Both the position numbers and the translations under genes were made by a program. The notes below the pieces were generated by a model. That model was given only the letters and a program-made list of their open reading frames with translations, made no database searches and was not told the DNA's origin. This document shows, piece after piece, positions 46,575-59,540 of a stretch of 64,000 nt of DNA. Origin of the DNA: Dendrocalamus latiflorus (taxonomy: Eukaryota; Streptophyta; Magnoliopsida; Poales; Poaceae); the NCBI GenBank assembly GCA_017311315.1, contig CM029651.1:1072948-1136947 (forward strand). Direction: 5' to 3'. How positions within the stretch are numbered: the first letter of the stretch is position 1; the number at the start of each line of letters is the position of its first letter.

Positions 46575-47814
46575 GCTCCTCTCCCACCAATCTACAAACG
46601 CAATAGGGAAAAAAATCGGCAATGCCTCCTTAAACCAGTGCACAAGTAATTCTGATGCAGACCCTCAGGGGCGGACCTAATCCTCGGTTGAACCCCCAAA
46701 AAATTTGGAAAATAAACAACCTGCTATTAGTACTCAGATTCGGATGAGATTGCTCACAGAAAAGAAAAGATCCCCCACGAGGATGTTGACGGGGACCTCG
46801 CGCCGGCCGCCGGAGAAGGGGCAGGAGGGCAGGATCTGGCGAACGGTGGAAACCAAGGAAGGGGAGGAGAAGAGGCGGAGAACGTCTCGGTCGCTACTTG
46901 TGGTCGGGTTCGTGCCGAGCACGGTAAGCGTGACCTTTGCCTTGTGAAGGGCCTTAAGACAGATCTGGTGCGTCCATTCCAAACCAACGGTTAGATTCCT
47001 GGCTCAGTAAAACATTTCCCCCTCTTCTTCTTCTTTGCTCCAATCCCATCCATGGGAGATCATGTATGCTCTCTGTCAAGAGTAACTAGATGCTGCTAAT
47101 GGACAAAACCATGCTAGGAGAAAGGTCTATAGAAAGAAGTAGATTACTGCAAGAAAAGAAATCCATTGCCCAGTTCTAATTGATTATCAATACTATCATA
47201 TATTCATATGAAAAACTACTTTGTTTATTTCTGCCTTCAAATACTGATATTACCACAAACTAGCTCAACTAGCTACTCAGGGCCAGCTCATACACTAAAG
47301 GAGGCTTACATAACTTATAAAGTCACCTTAAAAGTTAGAACACATGAAATTCAAAATATACAAAGCTGCATCTGACCAAAGATAACATAGACAAGCACAA
47401 AAGTTACACATTCCCATAATTTTTTTAAATAACTTGTAAGTTGTATTAACTACTATTCAGAAGTGCATTAAGAAAATAATTGGAAGATCTTGCTGATTTT
47501 CCCTGCATCCTGCATGGGAGTGCTCCATTACTATGCAACCTCACAGCTCATGTTTGCCTCTTTGGATGGAACAGTGAAGCTAATTGGGCCTCCTGCTGTA
47601 TATACATCTATTAATCCATCTACTGACTTTCCATTGCAATGCACGGACACATAACTAGTTTCGATCAAAATACTTTTAGGCTAGACATTGTTCATTTGCA
47701 CCGTTTGCCTTGTGCGTTTAATGGTCTACACGAACCGTCCGAAGCATCATTTGCTTAATGCCAAGCTAACTATACTCAGACTGATTTGCCACTGCCCCAA
47801 TTATTAAGAACACT
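46575..47814. other. Upstream region of the FRS gene
   Basis: Should hold the FRS leader and promoter. 46660-46700 resembles one end of a GGCGGAnC-type MITE. A minus-strand frame at 46734-46982 (VTLTVLGTNPTTSS, GGRREVPVNILVGDLFF) is coding-like but not recognised; it may be leader sequence. From 47050 on nothing is seen. Confidence 0.35.
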
Positions 47815-50700
47815 AAAATAGCCCGAAAATTTTCAAAATTTTGAAAATTCTTGAATTTCTTTTGAATTCAGTTTTCTTTCCCAATTTGGCAAAATCCTTA
47901 GAATTCCCACCTTCCCCATTTTGGCTAGCTGCTTTCCCTTCTCTCCGGCGTCTTCCAAGAAACTGCCTCCTTCCTCTACAGCTCCCCGGCCATGTGGCTG
48001 CCTTTGCTTTGCCCTCGTCGCAACCAACCTTGCTGTTCACACCAACCATTGCCAGCTTTGCTGCGCGTCATCTCACCCTTGGTCAGTCACTGCTTCGCCT
48101 ACGCCTCGCCAATCGCTTGTGCTGACTATCGTGACTGTTACAAATCAGCGCGCCGTGTTGCCGACGCACACACACCTGCCATGCTCTTCTCTCATCGGCC
48201 TGCATGGCACTGACAAGGTTGTAGTACTCCTCATCACTTTGCATGTAAGCTCAGCTTCGTCGACCGAGCCCGACCGTCACCAAGTCCGCCTCGAACCAGC
48301 GCCACCGATTTCAGCTTCCTGTTCCCACCGCCATCCTCATGCTTTTAAACCCAGCTGAGCACCCAATCTGCCTTGCAAACACCTTTAGTACCTCACCAAA
48401 TCACCCAATCGTCCGTCCTCGTTCTACCTCGCCACCGTTTTTCTCCCCTGCACCGGTAAGCCTCCCCGGCCAATCTCGTGATTCAGTTAATACCTTTTCA
48501 ATTCCGAGCGACCAAAGGATCTTTAGGCTACGAGGAACCTAGAGCCTAGCTCGCTGAGCCTTGCCTCGGTCTCATCCTCGCCGGCACCGTGTACCACCGC
48601 CGTGTAGGAAGGGGGTCACCATAGATAGCCCAGCATAGGCCATCCTATCTAGAGCCACCACCATCACTGAGTTTGCCTTATTCCATAGATGGTTAAAAAC
48701 CCTAGTGCTCCGCCAGAACTCCACCGGAACCGTCCTGTGCCATGACCCTGCTTGTGGAACCGCTCCTCATCACCGGCCAAAACCATCACCCCTCATCACC
48801 GGCCAACCTCAAAAATGGAATCCTCGTAGCTCCAGGAACCCACCCATGGTCGCTAATTGTTGTTTCGACCACAGATTCTCTAGCCGCCCCACCGCTTGAA
48901 ATCTCCGGCCGCCCACCACTTGAAATCTCCGACCGCTCCATCGCTTGAACTCTCCGACCACCTTGTAATCGAGAGGTGTTTCGACCGCTCCGCTTTGAGT
49001 TCTGAGCAAAAATCGCTCGAACGCTGTCTGATGCGCTTAAACCGCTTGAACGCCATCCAATGCGCTTAAACTGCTCGAACACCGTCCGATCTTTCAAGCC
49101 ACTCGGATGCAGCCCAATCTCCGCAGCAACTCATACACCGTCTAATCTTCTTAGCAACTCGTACACTATCCGATCTCTGCCGACTTTGCGCTCAAAGTCG
49201 AACCTCGACCGCCCACCGACTTCTTAGTCGTACTCAAAACCACCCGAGTGCTTGTAACTCCTCTGTTCTCCGAGTACGTAGCGAAAACCCGATAAGGACT
49301 AAACCCGCTATGAATAGTAAAACCCAACATGTCACTGTTTGAACCTAGTACTGTAGCCACCTGATCCATAGTGAACAGTATTAGACCCGTTACTGTTCAT
49401 CTGAAACCCTAATTTGCAAAAATACCTTATTTTGACCGTTTCGACCTCGTGAATTCATTTCCGACCTTCATTTTGCCAAATCAAGCCTTGATAAAATTCA
49501 AACTTACACTATTTTAAAATCAATCCTCTACTTCCAAAATCCGTTCAACCTGTTTATACCACCATTTCGACCGCCTTGAATCTGTCTAGCCCATTTCTAA
49601 TTCCGATCAGTCAACCCATAGACCACCTAAGTCCTAGCCACCCAAACATGTTTTCTTTATGTATTTTTAGTTATTTAGATTGTATTTTGTTCCTAACTTG
49701 TATTATACAAAGTAGGAACTTATTTGCTCTCGTTTTTCGCGCTAGTGAATAGACCAAGTGAGTTGATCAACAAAAGAGCTATAAGAGTAATTGAAGTAAG
49801 ATGAAGCCAATAGAGAAGACCAAGAATAACAAGAAGGAGGCAATCACATGTTTTTTTATCATGTTGAACCTACATTCTGTTAATTATTTACTTACCAGTA
49901 CTTTCATAATCTTTTATTTATGCTATGATATTTTGCATACAATAAATGTTTAGAATGATATGATATCTAGTTATATCCATCCACTGAAAAAGCTATGTTT
50001 GCTTTTATGACCATATTCACCTTGACATGACTTAGTAATGCTAAACATACTACTTAAATAATCATGTTTACTTTGATGGCCATATCCGCACGTCGCTTCA
50101 CTCCACTTGGTTAACAGGCAAGTGTATGGTAGAACAGTGGGTTATGGTGAATGATTGGTATTTTATGACTTCCATGCCATGTTCTATAGTGGTTTTGATT
50201 ACATGTCAATCATACTTTGATGAGTGCTACTTATGATTAAATGCCAGCATTGAAAACATGTTGCATCACACACTGCACTCATACACAGACAATAGGACCT
50301 ACTTCGGTAGATACTCCACGGGAGTGGAGTTTGGATCCCCGTATAAACGAGAACGGGGATTGAGTGGTTCATCGATGGGTGAACACTCCGCTATACCGGT
50401 ATAAGCTACAGTTATAGACACATCGTATTGCATTGTATGAAAACAGAACAGAACAATGATACATTTATAGATGCATTGCATAAAAGTGATAACAGTGAAA
50501 CAATTACAGAGATAGTGATGTACAATTCACCGAAATGGGAAGTGATAACAGTAAAATAGTTACAGAAATAGTGATGTACAGCTCATGGAAATGGGAATTA
50601 TTAAAGTGGTGTGTTAACGCCACTATTTTATCATGTGCTTGCTGATTCTCTGGACTCACCTTTGCTTTGTTTATTTTTTAGGTGATCGATGAGGACGTCA
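47815..50700 (+). repeat. Large dispersed non-coding repeat, probably retroelement-derived
   Basis: About 2.9 kb without a plausible gene. It contains degenerate short-period repeats built on CGCTTGAA.TCTCCGACC (48890-48960) and TGCGCTTAAAC.GCT (49025-49080). A segment near 49687 is shared with the fragment at 39358, and a 56-bp tandem repeat lies near 50485. CGGTAGATACTCCACGGGAG and GGTTCATCGATGGGTGAACA at 50309-50383 look like conserved LTR-type blocks, but no LTR pair or target duplication was found. Confidence 0.45.
50485..50600. repeat. 56-bp tandem repeat
   Basis: AGTGATAACAGTGAAACAAT at 50485 recurs as AGTGATAACAGTAAAATAGT at 50541, and both copies continue into TTACAG, then ATAGTGATGTACA and GAAATGGGA. 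Confidence 0.8.
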
Positions 50701-51540
50701 TGCACGGGCGGGAGTAGCACATGAAAAACTTCACGTACTAGCGGCACTTCGCACATCAGCTTTTGGTAGTATGATTAAACTCCAATAGTATGATAGAATA
50801 GTTGCTTAAAACGATATGTTGTAAAGTAGTCGTTGCATTATGAATAAAGTAGAATTTGCTTAAAATGATTAGTAGTTGAAAAAAAGATAAAATTATGCAA
50901 TGATGATAGCACTCTAGGCTCAGAGGGTGTGCAGGGTGTTATATGGAGCCGGGATGGAAGAAGGGAGGAGTTCGAGAGTGTGGAGGGGGAAGAGGCGCGT
51001 GCTCCGTGTCGGCCCAGTTGATAGACAAGGAGGATAGGAGATGATTGCCCAACCAAAAACATCGCTGGTAGATTGAGCTCTCTGTTTACAACTGCACAGG
51101 CGAACACTCCCATATGAATTCCTAGGAAAAAATACTACTCGGTTAAAACTTTCTGTGATTTCACTTGAATTTCTCATCTTTGATTCGGATGTTTTCACCT
51201 ACATCTTGGCAAGCGCGTGAGGGAGGCCCAAGTGGATGCACATCAACTATGGATTGATTGTACGGATATGCATCATCCTTTGAGCCGGACACCGTCGAGG
51301 GTCTAACCCCATCCCTGCACGTGCTTGCCAACTCGAGCTCATCTCTCCGCTCTTACCTTATTTTAGTTTTTGATTTATTTAAGTTAAAAATTGCTTTAAA
51401 ACATTGACTTCTAGTTTTGATTTATTTTAGTATTTTTGGTTTTTTGTCTTTTTTTTTAAAAAGATTACTTGGTATTGTGCGTGACAACTTAACAGATTTT
51501 TATATATTTTTTAAAAAACCTAATAATTATTACGGTATAA
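50701..51540. other. Intergenic, no gene seen
   Basis: Nothing recognised. The last 200 bp are AT-rich and lead into the LEA gene promoter. Confidence 0.4.
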
Positions 51541-51868
51541 TTTTAGCTATAAAATTGAATTAGCTGAGCGGGGCAGCTCCTTCCGCGTCCAGCTTCCCCA
51601 CACGCTCCGCTCGCCGTCTCCACTCGCTTCGTCCACCAGATCGAGATCCCCTCCGCACCTCTCACCCTCAGGTAACCCACTCTCCCCTAACCTTGCATTT
51701 CACATCGGTAGTTATACTCTACTCCTCAGATCTTGCCATCTCCATGGAAGCAAGCTCTGATCTCAGGTCTTGAGCTATCGTACATGTCAATGCTGTTTCT
51801 TGCTTAAGCTTGCTCTGATCCAATCTTGATGCGACCTCTTCTTGGTTCTGCTGTAGCAGCTCGCAAGC
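51541..51868 (+). promoter_or_regulatory. Leader and 5' UTR intron of the LEA_2 gene
   Basis: A CT-rich leader (about 51570-51671) is followed by a donor at 51672 (CCCTCAG/GTAACC). An acceptor ends at 51859 (CTGTAGCAG), nine bases before the ATG. The leader intron is inferred from splice consensus and position. Confidence 0.6.
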
Positions 51869-53647
51869 ATGTCTTCGTCGGAGAATCCCACGGTGACCGA
51901 GCGGGGCGGCGGCAAGGACCGCCGCGACGACGACGGCGACCGCAAGAACGAGGGCGGCGACAAGAAGGACGGCGGCTTCATCGAGAAGGTGAAGGACTTC
52001 ATCCACGACATCGGCGAGAAGATCGAGGAGGCCGTCGGCTTCGGCAAGCCCACCGCCGACGTCACCGGCGTCCACATCCCCCACATCAGCCTCCACCGCG
52101 CCGACCTCGTCATCGACGTCCTCATCAAGAACCCCAACCCCGTCCCCATCCCGCTCGTCGACATCGACTACCTCATCGACAGCGACGGCCGCAAGCTCGT
52201 CTCCGGCCTCATCCCCGACGCCGGCACCATCCACGCCCACGGCCAGGAGACCGTCAAGATCCCCGTCTCCCTCGTCTACGATGACATCAAGAGCACCTAC
52301 AAGGATATCAAGCCCGGGAGCATCATCCCCTACCTCGTCAGGGTCATCCTCCTCATCGACGTCCCCATCATTGGCAGGATCAAGCTCCCGCTCGAGAAGT
52401 CGGGCGAGATCCCCGTGCCATACAAGCCGGACGTCGACGTCGAGAAGATCAAGTTCCACAGGTTCTCCTTCGAGGAGACCACCGCCACACTACACCTCAA
52501 GCTCGAGAACAAGAATGACTTCGACCTGGGCCTCAACATGCTCGAGTACGAGATGTGGCTCGGCGACGACAGCATCGCCACCGCCGAGCTCACTGAGTCC
52601 GCCAAGATCGAGAAGCAGGGGATCACCAAGATGCAGATCCCCTTCAGCTTCAGGCCCAAGGAGCTCGGATCTGCTGTCTGGGACATGATCAGGGGGAGGG
52701 GCACAGGGTACACCATCAAGGGGAAGGTCGATGTCGATACTCCGTTTGGGAACATGAAGCTGCCCATAAGCAAAGAGGGCGGAACTACTCGCCTCAAGAA
52801 GGACGACGACGACGACGAGGAGGAGGTATATGCTGCTCTCTGTTGATTATTTCATCTTCCTTGCTGTTGTGTAATCATCATATACTAGACCAGTTTAGTC
52901 TTGTTTGACTAGGATGACAGTGGAAAATTAGCATAGGACCAAGCATACATATATGTGAGGTATATCACCAAGCGTAGGTTTTCAACTACAGGAGCGCAAT
53001 AGCTGAATTTTAATAGCGCTTTTCCTACTGTTCTGAACTTATGATGGAGGTTTGGTACTAAAAATAGTCGGCAACATAAAATTGACCCCATTTAAGCTCT
53101 GTAGTCTTTCCATGCTTCTCTAGTACTAATAGCAGCTCAATCATTTTTTTCTCTCTCGTGAAGCTCTAGATAAGTGAGTGTAAAGAGAGTTTGCATGTAG
53201 TTGACTGAACTTGTTATGCTAGAAATTATGGTGTGCCTATGGCAGATAATGAATGTATGCTTATAGATCAGTGGTTATACTCAATCAAATGTTGAGGATA
53301 CGATTAAAGCAAAACCTGCATTTTGATGTACTTAGAATAATTCTGTTTCATAAGATGTTAGCTAAAACTGTGGCATCCGTTAAAATTTTAAAGAAGAAAA
53401 AAAATCACATCACAATCTGACTGGAAAAAAATATAGTACACGCAGTTACTGTCAACCTATTGCAGAGTCATCTTAAATATCTCAGAGGAACTGATCTCAA
53501 ATTTTGATCTTGTGATCCTTTACAAAATGGTTGGGTTAATGGGGTAACATTGCACAGTATTTCCTTCTTTATTATTCTTTCTACTAAGCATACTTGCGCC
53601 GTGGAATCTCGCTAATCTCTGTATTTGTATTGCCTTTGCAGGATTGA
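51869..53647 (+). CDS. LEA group 2 (LEA14-like, two WHy domains) protein
   Basis: Exon 51869-52825 plus a tiny final exon 53642-53647 (one Asp codon and the stop) give 320 aa. Without splicing the frame would instead run seven codons into the intron. The first 36 residues are hydrophilic and charged, followed by an amphipathic FIEKVKDFIHDIGEKIEEAV. Two LEA_2/WHy beta-sandwich domains follow, about 68-170 (LVIDVLIKNPNPVPIPLVDI) and 195-300 (ATLHLKLENKNDFDLGLNML), each with the NPN or N-rich turn. The tail is a run of Asp/Glu. This is the architecture of the At2g44060-type protein, a cytosolic desiccation- and stress-associated protein of folded, not disordered, type. GC-rich with C/G third positions. 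Confidence 0.93.
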
Positions 53648-54402
53648 AGTGCTGTTACCTAAGCACACAAGATAGCGAAGCAGAGAGAATGTTGTAAGGG
53701 GATGTCCACCTATGTATGCCCTTAACGCTAGTTGAACTCTTGCTTTAGCTTATGGTGCCTTGTTGGTTACATACATTGCCTGAACTTCCTCCGTGTTGTA
53801 TGCTTCATTGTGCACTGCTGGTCTTGTGACTGCATGTGCTGCCCGTCTAGTTATCTCCTGCCTGTGTGAATTGTGTGTGTGTCAAGAGATTCAAACTTCA
53901 TGGTTGGAGCTTAATAATAAATGAGATCTATTGCCCCTTGATCTTTGTGGGGTTGGTATCTTAATTTTCATTTTCAAAATACTGCGTTGGTGCCTGCTCT
54001 TTCTCCTCTGCAACATGTGGTTATGTTTGTCTAGCTATTGTCACAATACACTGATTCAAATGAAATGATGCATAGGCATTGATCGCGAACCTTTTTCCAG
54101 TGGTAAATTGACTATGGATCATCAAGGTTCCAGATCGGGCCTGCGAGATGGGCATGCTGCGAGTTGGTATCGATTTTATGGATGATCCTGCGTTGCTGTT
54201 GCTGTGAATGGTCTGGACTGGAGAAGCTACACATGAGGCCATGCGATGAATGATTTGGATTGTTATTACGAATGAATGGTGTGAGAATGATTTTGAGTGC
54301 AGTAATTGGACAGGCAAGTCGGTGGTGCAGGTCAGATCAGTAGGGGTCACCGGCACCTAGGAGAAGCTCTCGGAGAGGGGCAGGAGAAGCTCCCACGGTG
54401 AA
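53648..54402. other. 3' UTR of LEA_2 gene and intergenic DNA
   Basis: The first 280 bp are the likely 3' UTR, with AATAATAAA near 53911 as a possible polyadenylation signal. The rest is unassigned. Confidence 0.45.
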
Positions 54403-54876
54403 ATGGCGGTGGTGTTTGTGATGTTGGCCGGTAGTGAGGAAGAAGGGTGGCACAGCGAGCTACGGTGGGAATGGTACCAATTCGACCAAAGGAGAATGCA
54501 ATTGCTTGTCGTGGATGGAGATGTGCAACCATGGCAGATGCTTCGTGCCCTGCGGCAGGGCACCGACGGCGGCAAGACGTGCGTCCTTCCCATGCCGCGC
54601 GAGGTCCCCTTCCGCGAGCTGGTGGCGAGGCTGGGGGAGATGGCGGGCATGGCCGCGGTCAGGTATTGCCTCGTCGACAAGGGCCTTGACGACGTGATCA
54701 TGTCGATCACCTGTGACGACGAGTATGATCGCCTGCGGGCCACGCGGCCGTCTCTGAGCTTGATCCCCGTCGCCTCACCATCTGGATCTGACCGCTACCT
54801 TTCAGGTTTGGCATCCAAGCGGGGAAGCCTCCAGGATCTAGTGCCACCATCAAAGTTGTTAAAATCACAATTCTAA
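54403..54876 (+). CDS. PB1-like domain protein, probably truncated
   Basis: An uninterrupted GC-rich frame of 157 aa. Residues about 30-125 fit a plant PB1-type fold: MQLLVVDGD, GGKTCVLPMPREVPFRELV, then VRYCLVDKGLDDVIMSITCD and YDRLRA. The acidic OPCA-like region is DDVIMSITCDDEYDRL. PB1 domains mediate protein-protein dimerisation. The last 15 or so codons run into an AT-rich repeat (from about 54858), so the natural C-terminus is lost or lies beyond the insertions. GC-rich sequence resumes at about 57480 and could be its displaced remainder, in a diverged state. The start codon choice is uncertain, and so is whether the gene is functional. Confidence 0.5.
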   Translation: MAVVFVMLAGSEEEGWHSELRWEWYQFDQRRMQLLVVDGDVQPWQMLRALRQGTDGGKTCVLPMPREVPFRELVARLGEMAGMAAVRYCLVDKGLDDVIMSITCDDEYDRLRATRPSLSLIPVASPSGSDRYLSGLASKRGSLQDLVPPSKLLKSQF

Positions 54877-57470
54877 TCGTAAAATCATACGATTCTACAA
54901 TCCCATAAAATCAATCTGACTCAAATCATATTTTGAGTCGTACCTGATAGAATCATGGTAGAATCACGATCTTAGTCGTAGAGTTATGTAGAATCACAAT
55001 AAAATCATGGTAGAATCGTGTAGAGTCAATATCATCCAAGACAAGGTTCGGAAAACCGGCGGTTACCGGCCGGTAACCGGATGTACCGGCTGCAACCGGG
55101 AATTTAAAAACCACCCGAAATATGAAATTCGAAAATTTGAATTTGTAGATGCACTGTAGCCTCCATTGGATGCTTACTAGTCAGATTGGGAGCATATGGG
55201 GTCCATGGGGCTGTTGGTTTTGCTTTTGCTTGTTGTTTTCTCACTTTTTGCATGTGGGAGACAAAAGGGGAGGGTGCAGCCTGGCTGGCAGCAGCATTTG
55301 GGAGCCTGGGACTTGTATTATTGAGTTGAGGGCAGCAGGGAGCAGCAAGCAATAGTAGCAGCACGCAGCAAGCAACGCAGCAGCAGCAGGCCAAGAAAAT
55401 TTGAGGTGAGGCTTCTAAAAATTCTGTATTTTGTTAGCAATTTGTTGTCTTTGTTGTCCTTGAATACCTTATGTGCCATGCATGCCTTGAGATCTCCATA
55501 ATTGATGGCTTGAGATGCTTATATAAATTTGTAATGGTTACATCTTCATTACTTCCCATGTAAGATATTTGGGTGAAAATGTGTTATGAAGATTACGTAC
55601 TAGATAGATGAACTACTTTAAGAAATAATCTTTTCACAGTGAGCAAACAAACTCTTCCTCCTTCTTTTATTTGTACAACACTTGCAAGTTGCAACAACAC
55701 AAGGAATTGGAGCAGAGAAAACATTTGAAAGGATTCTGTAAGCTTAGATCAGGTCCAATGTTGCCTAGAGCACATTCGAAGTTTTCATGCAATAGAAATG
55801 TAGAGTTACCTATATAGAAGCATATGATCCTCCTTGATAGAGCACATACTTGCCTTGCCTTTCTTTGTACAGAAGCATATGATCCTCTTGTTTATTACTG
55901 ATATATGTTTTTGTTGCTGCATGATATTGTAGTTGATGGCTGGTAGAAGTATCAATGTTTGAGACCATGGAGAAAGTCAACCATTGGAATTCACCCGTGA
56001 GAAAACATTCACACATGCTACCCAGGATGAAGACCATGGTTGTCACGAATTCAGGAAGATTCAAAACGACCTACACAAGGGGTAAGGACCGCCAACGAGA
56101 TCATCCTCAACCAAAAGACTCTTCTTCCTACGCATCATGTGGTAGCTCAACATCTTTGCCGACTTATGAGCGTCGAGATGCCAACTTACTATTTTCTGCT
56201 GATGATTCTCATTCATCATCGGACATCTCTTATCCTCCCAATGCAAGATTTGTTTACCAGTGGGTGGAACTTGTATACTATCAACAAATTTATACTCATT
56301 GGGTACAACATGCTCATCCCACATACACTTGGGATCAATATAAAGTCCACCTGGCTCATAATGAAGGACTTGTTCTCATTGATAACAATGAGTACCTTTC
56401 ACAACCTTCACGTTTCTCAACAATGTATTGGTACGAATTGATCCTTCACTAGTGTTTTCACTTTTTAGTATACTACTCAAGTTAGCATTCATTACTACTA
56501 ACTCGTGTTTTTATTATTTCAGATGTAACACAACACTACAACGAGAGGGCTTCACCACATGGTCAACACCAAGTTGAATTTATTCAGATGAGGACCCTTT
56601 TTGAATGAGGTTCAGTTCTTTTTTACCATGGATATGCCAATTTAGAAGGTTTTGTTATATGCGAAACATCTCAATTACTTTTGGCCTCATAGTTACAAGA
56701 AAATGCTTCAACTTTCAATTTACGGCAACAATTAGTTTGATGTAGTCTTATGCGGGTTTTACTTGTTATAAAAAACTTAAGCTTTTGCCAAAATATTCAC
56801 CCATAACTTTCAATTTACGGCAAAAAAAGTGGAGCTCCAACTTCCATACAAATTCCATCGGTTTTTTCGAGTTTCTGACCGGTAAAACCGGTAACCGGCC
56901 CGGTTACCGGCCGCCTCCCGCCCCGACAAAAAAATTCGTTTGGCAAATTTCTTCCGGTTTTACACCGGGATTTCCGGTTATCGGGCGGTAACCGACCGGT
57001 TACCGGTACCGCCCGGCGACCGGGATTCTCTCCGGAACCGGTTTTTCAAACCTTGATCCAAGATTATAAAAAATTTAGGTGTTTAGTTGTGTACTATCCT
57101 TCAATTCAAATTGTATGTTAAGATAGCTTAGTCATTAAAATTTAAAGGTTTGGAATAATAAAAATTAATTTAATTGTTATTTATTTTACATTTTTTTGTG
57201 TAAAATGATCAGATTATGACAATATTGATAACATCGCTCTTCTAGCCATAATTCTCAATGACATAGAATTTAAACCATAATTATAATCGTGAATAAGATA
57301 TATTTATTAATCAAATTAGATGCCAACTGATCAAATAAACACTCATATTACTCTTAGAATACATGATGAATTAGAATAAATATGTTTTTGGTAGAATCGG
57401 GTAGGATCTTAGATTCTATGATTCGATCCTAGAATATGATTCACCAGAGTGTCTTCAATCCTATTCAGAA
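54858..57470. mobile_element. AT-rich dispersed repeat split by a hAT element
   Basis: 54858-55033 and 57064-57470 share an AATCATAGAATC / GATTCTATGATT style of short inverted motifs and flank the hAT element. Together they look like one AT-rich non-autonomous repeat into which the hAT element jumped. Termini were not resolved. Confidence 0.4.
55042..57055 (+). mobile_element. 2,014-bp hAT element, non-autonomous
   Basis: A perfect 8-bp target duplication ATCCAAGA lies at 55034-55041 and 57056-57063. Ends are CAAGGTTCGGAAAACCGG and, reversed, CAAGGTTTGAAAAACCGG (16/18). Both subterminal regions are dense in CCGGTTACCGG-like motifs in opposite orientation, as expected for transposase binding sites. 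The interior (55955-56452) has a plus-strand frame with LPTYERRDANLLFSADD and ISYPPNARFVYQWVEL. This looks like the tail of an element-encoded protein, but the zinc finger and RNase H-like catalytic core are missing. Probably a deletion derivative of an autonomous hAT. Confidence 0.85.
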
Positions 57471-59540
57471 TCACGATACGCTGCCGCCGAGCTCCCCTTG
57501 GCTCGCCTTGCCGGCATCCCGTCATCCTCTTAGCTCGTTCACCGCCTCTGTTGCGGGCCTCCGCCCGTCAACCGCCAGATCCGGCCTAGCCTCTTCTTCC
57601 CCGGCGTCGGGCCGGTCTTCGGACGATGGGCTGACTGGGCCAAGATGAGAACCACTCTCTCAACACTTACTCCTAAGATCTTTAAGTGCATGCACTACTT
57701 TAGGTTTCAGCTTGTGCTGCAAAAGCTTTCCTTGCAACGATGTTGACCTGTCCATTTCATAATCCAAAATAGCTAGGTTGGGTTCAGGTTATTTACCAAA
57801 TATTTGAGTTCTAAACAACATTTGGTGTAATCATTTTTCTTTTTGCAGCTTGGCAGAAGGTATATCGAAATATAAGTGATTTCCCCTGGATGCTCAAACC
57901 AAATACAAAAATAAAAACAGCAATTTGAACCTGGTTTCCTTCAGCTCTTCATCAAACTCCTTTTCTGATTCTTTTGTCTGCAGAACCATAAGATAGGTAA
58001 GCTGCTGTCAGGCAATCTGCACATCAATAGGAAAACTTCCATGCTGTTAGATACTTGCATCGGCATAAAAGTAATGTTTTATGCTTTTCGATAGCACATT
58101 TACAATATCCGGCTTTGTGTTGTCATGAATGCAAATGCCCTGACTTTGACCTTTTACTATCATATTTACATAGCATGGCTTTACAATATAAACATTGCTA
58201 CCATAGTGACATCAAGACATTTGGTCTGAAAACAAGAACTGTAGTTACATCAGCAAAATGGATATAAGACATTCAAGTCAAGCATGGTTCTTTGAGCAAG
58301 TAAATGTCCAATTGATGCAGAATATTAAGAACTAACCTCTTTTACAATCTTTTAGAGCTTCAAATAAGAGTGCCCTACAACACATGCAGTGAGAGCAAGC
58401 TTTAAATCGTCAAGAACAACGTCTGATGAAAAACTTTAAGTAACATCCTCTTGTATCGTAGATATAAAGTTTCAACTGCTTAGCAGATTCGTGTTGTTCA
58501 GGTAGATAATTTCCTTACAAATGCAAGCACACAACTATCATGCATTTCATCAATATTTCAATAATCTTTCCTGTCATCTCTTTTGAAGGCAATGATTTGT
58601 TTTGACAGATAACAATCAGTCCTCATGTTTTCCAGAATAGGAGCTTGTGGGAAATTTTGGTTGTTAAATGTGTAGCTACGGTATGGATTTTCTGATGCTT
58701 TTAGTTTCGAAATGAGGCAGAACTTAGCAAGCAAAATATAAGATCTAAGCACATACACTGGTACATGAATGTCTAATGACAGATAAAGACCAATAGAAGA
58801 AGCTAATCATGAAAAAGGTGAAAACATACTTCTCCATGTGCTAATTGTTGCTCCAATGCATTGGATGTTACGATCCAGACTTTTGGACAGCCATCTAACA
58901 CCAAAGCTTCAACCTATGTTGGTGGTACCAGCAGAAACCTCTTAGTGGCATTACATACATAATATCTGCGATTTGGTATGATGGCATTCCATGTTCATTT
59001 GCTTCAAAAATCATTTATTGGTGGCCATTGTGAAATTCTATATAGTAGTACCAGTCTGGAGCTTAACATGATCACAACAAATGCTCATAAGATGAAAATG
59101 CAGCAGAGGCGAACCAAGAGTGCACCACTTCAGATCAGTATAACCCTTGTATGTTGTATCACTCATTCTACTGATACCATTTTGAAGAATCACTGAAGAT
59201 TTGAACAGTTGGGGCATGAATATACGGCTGGTAAAAAGGCCTACCACTGGAACCTTCCTGCTGGCTGAAACTGACTGAACTATTTTCTGATATAAATAGT
59301 TTCAGTCATGCATTCTTCATAAAATCAGGGCCTTTGGCCTATTTAATTAAAATCCATGCATGATTTTGTGTGGGAGCATGTTAAGAAAACAGAAAAGAAA
59401 GGGAAAAACCTAGTGGGGTTTGCTTTTGCTGTTATTTGCTAGAATCTGTGGACAGTCAGAAATAAGATGGCCATAGAGGGTAAACTTCTTTCTCATCCGA
59501 ATCAAGTTTTGCACAAGCTTCATTCTTTTTTTTTTTGCAG

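Noticed and set aside
46113..46649. 178-codon plus-strand ORF
   Set aside because: Shadow of the FAR1 DNA-binding domain exon on the minus strand.
51719..52459. 246-codon minus-strand ORF rich in Asp/Val
   Set aside because: Antisense shadow of the LEA_2 exon; composition is explained by GAC/GTC codons of the real frame.
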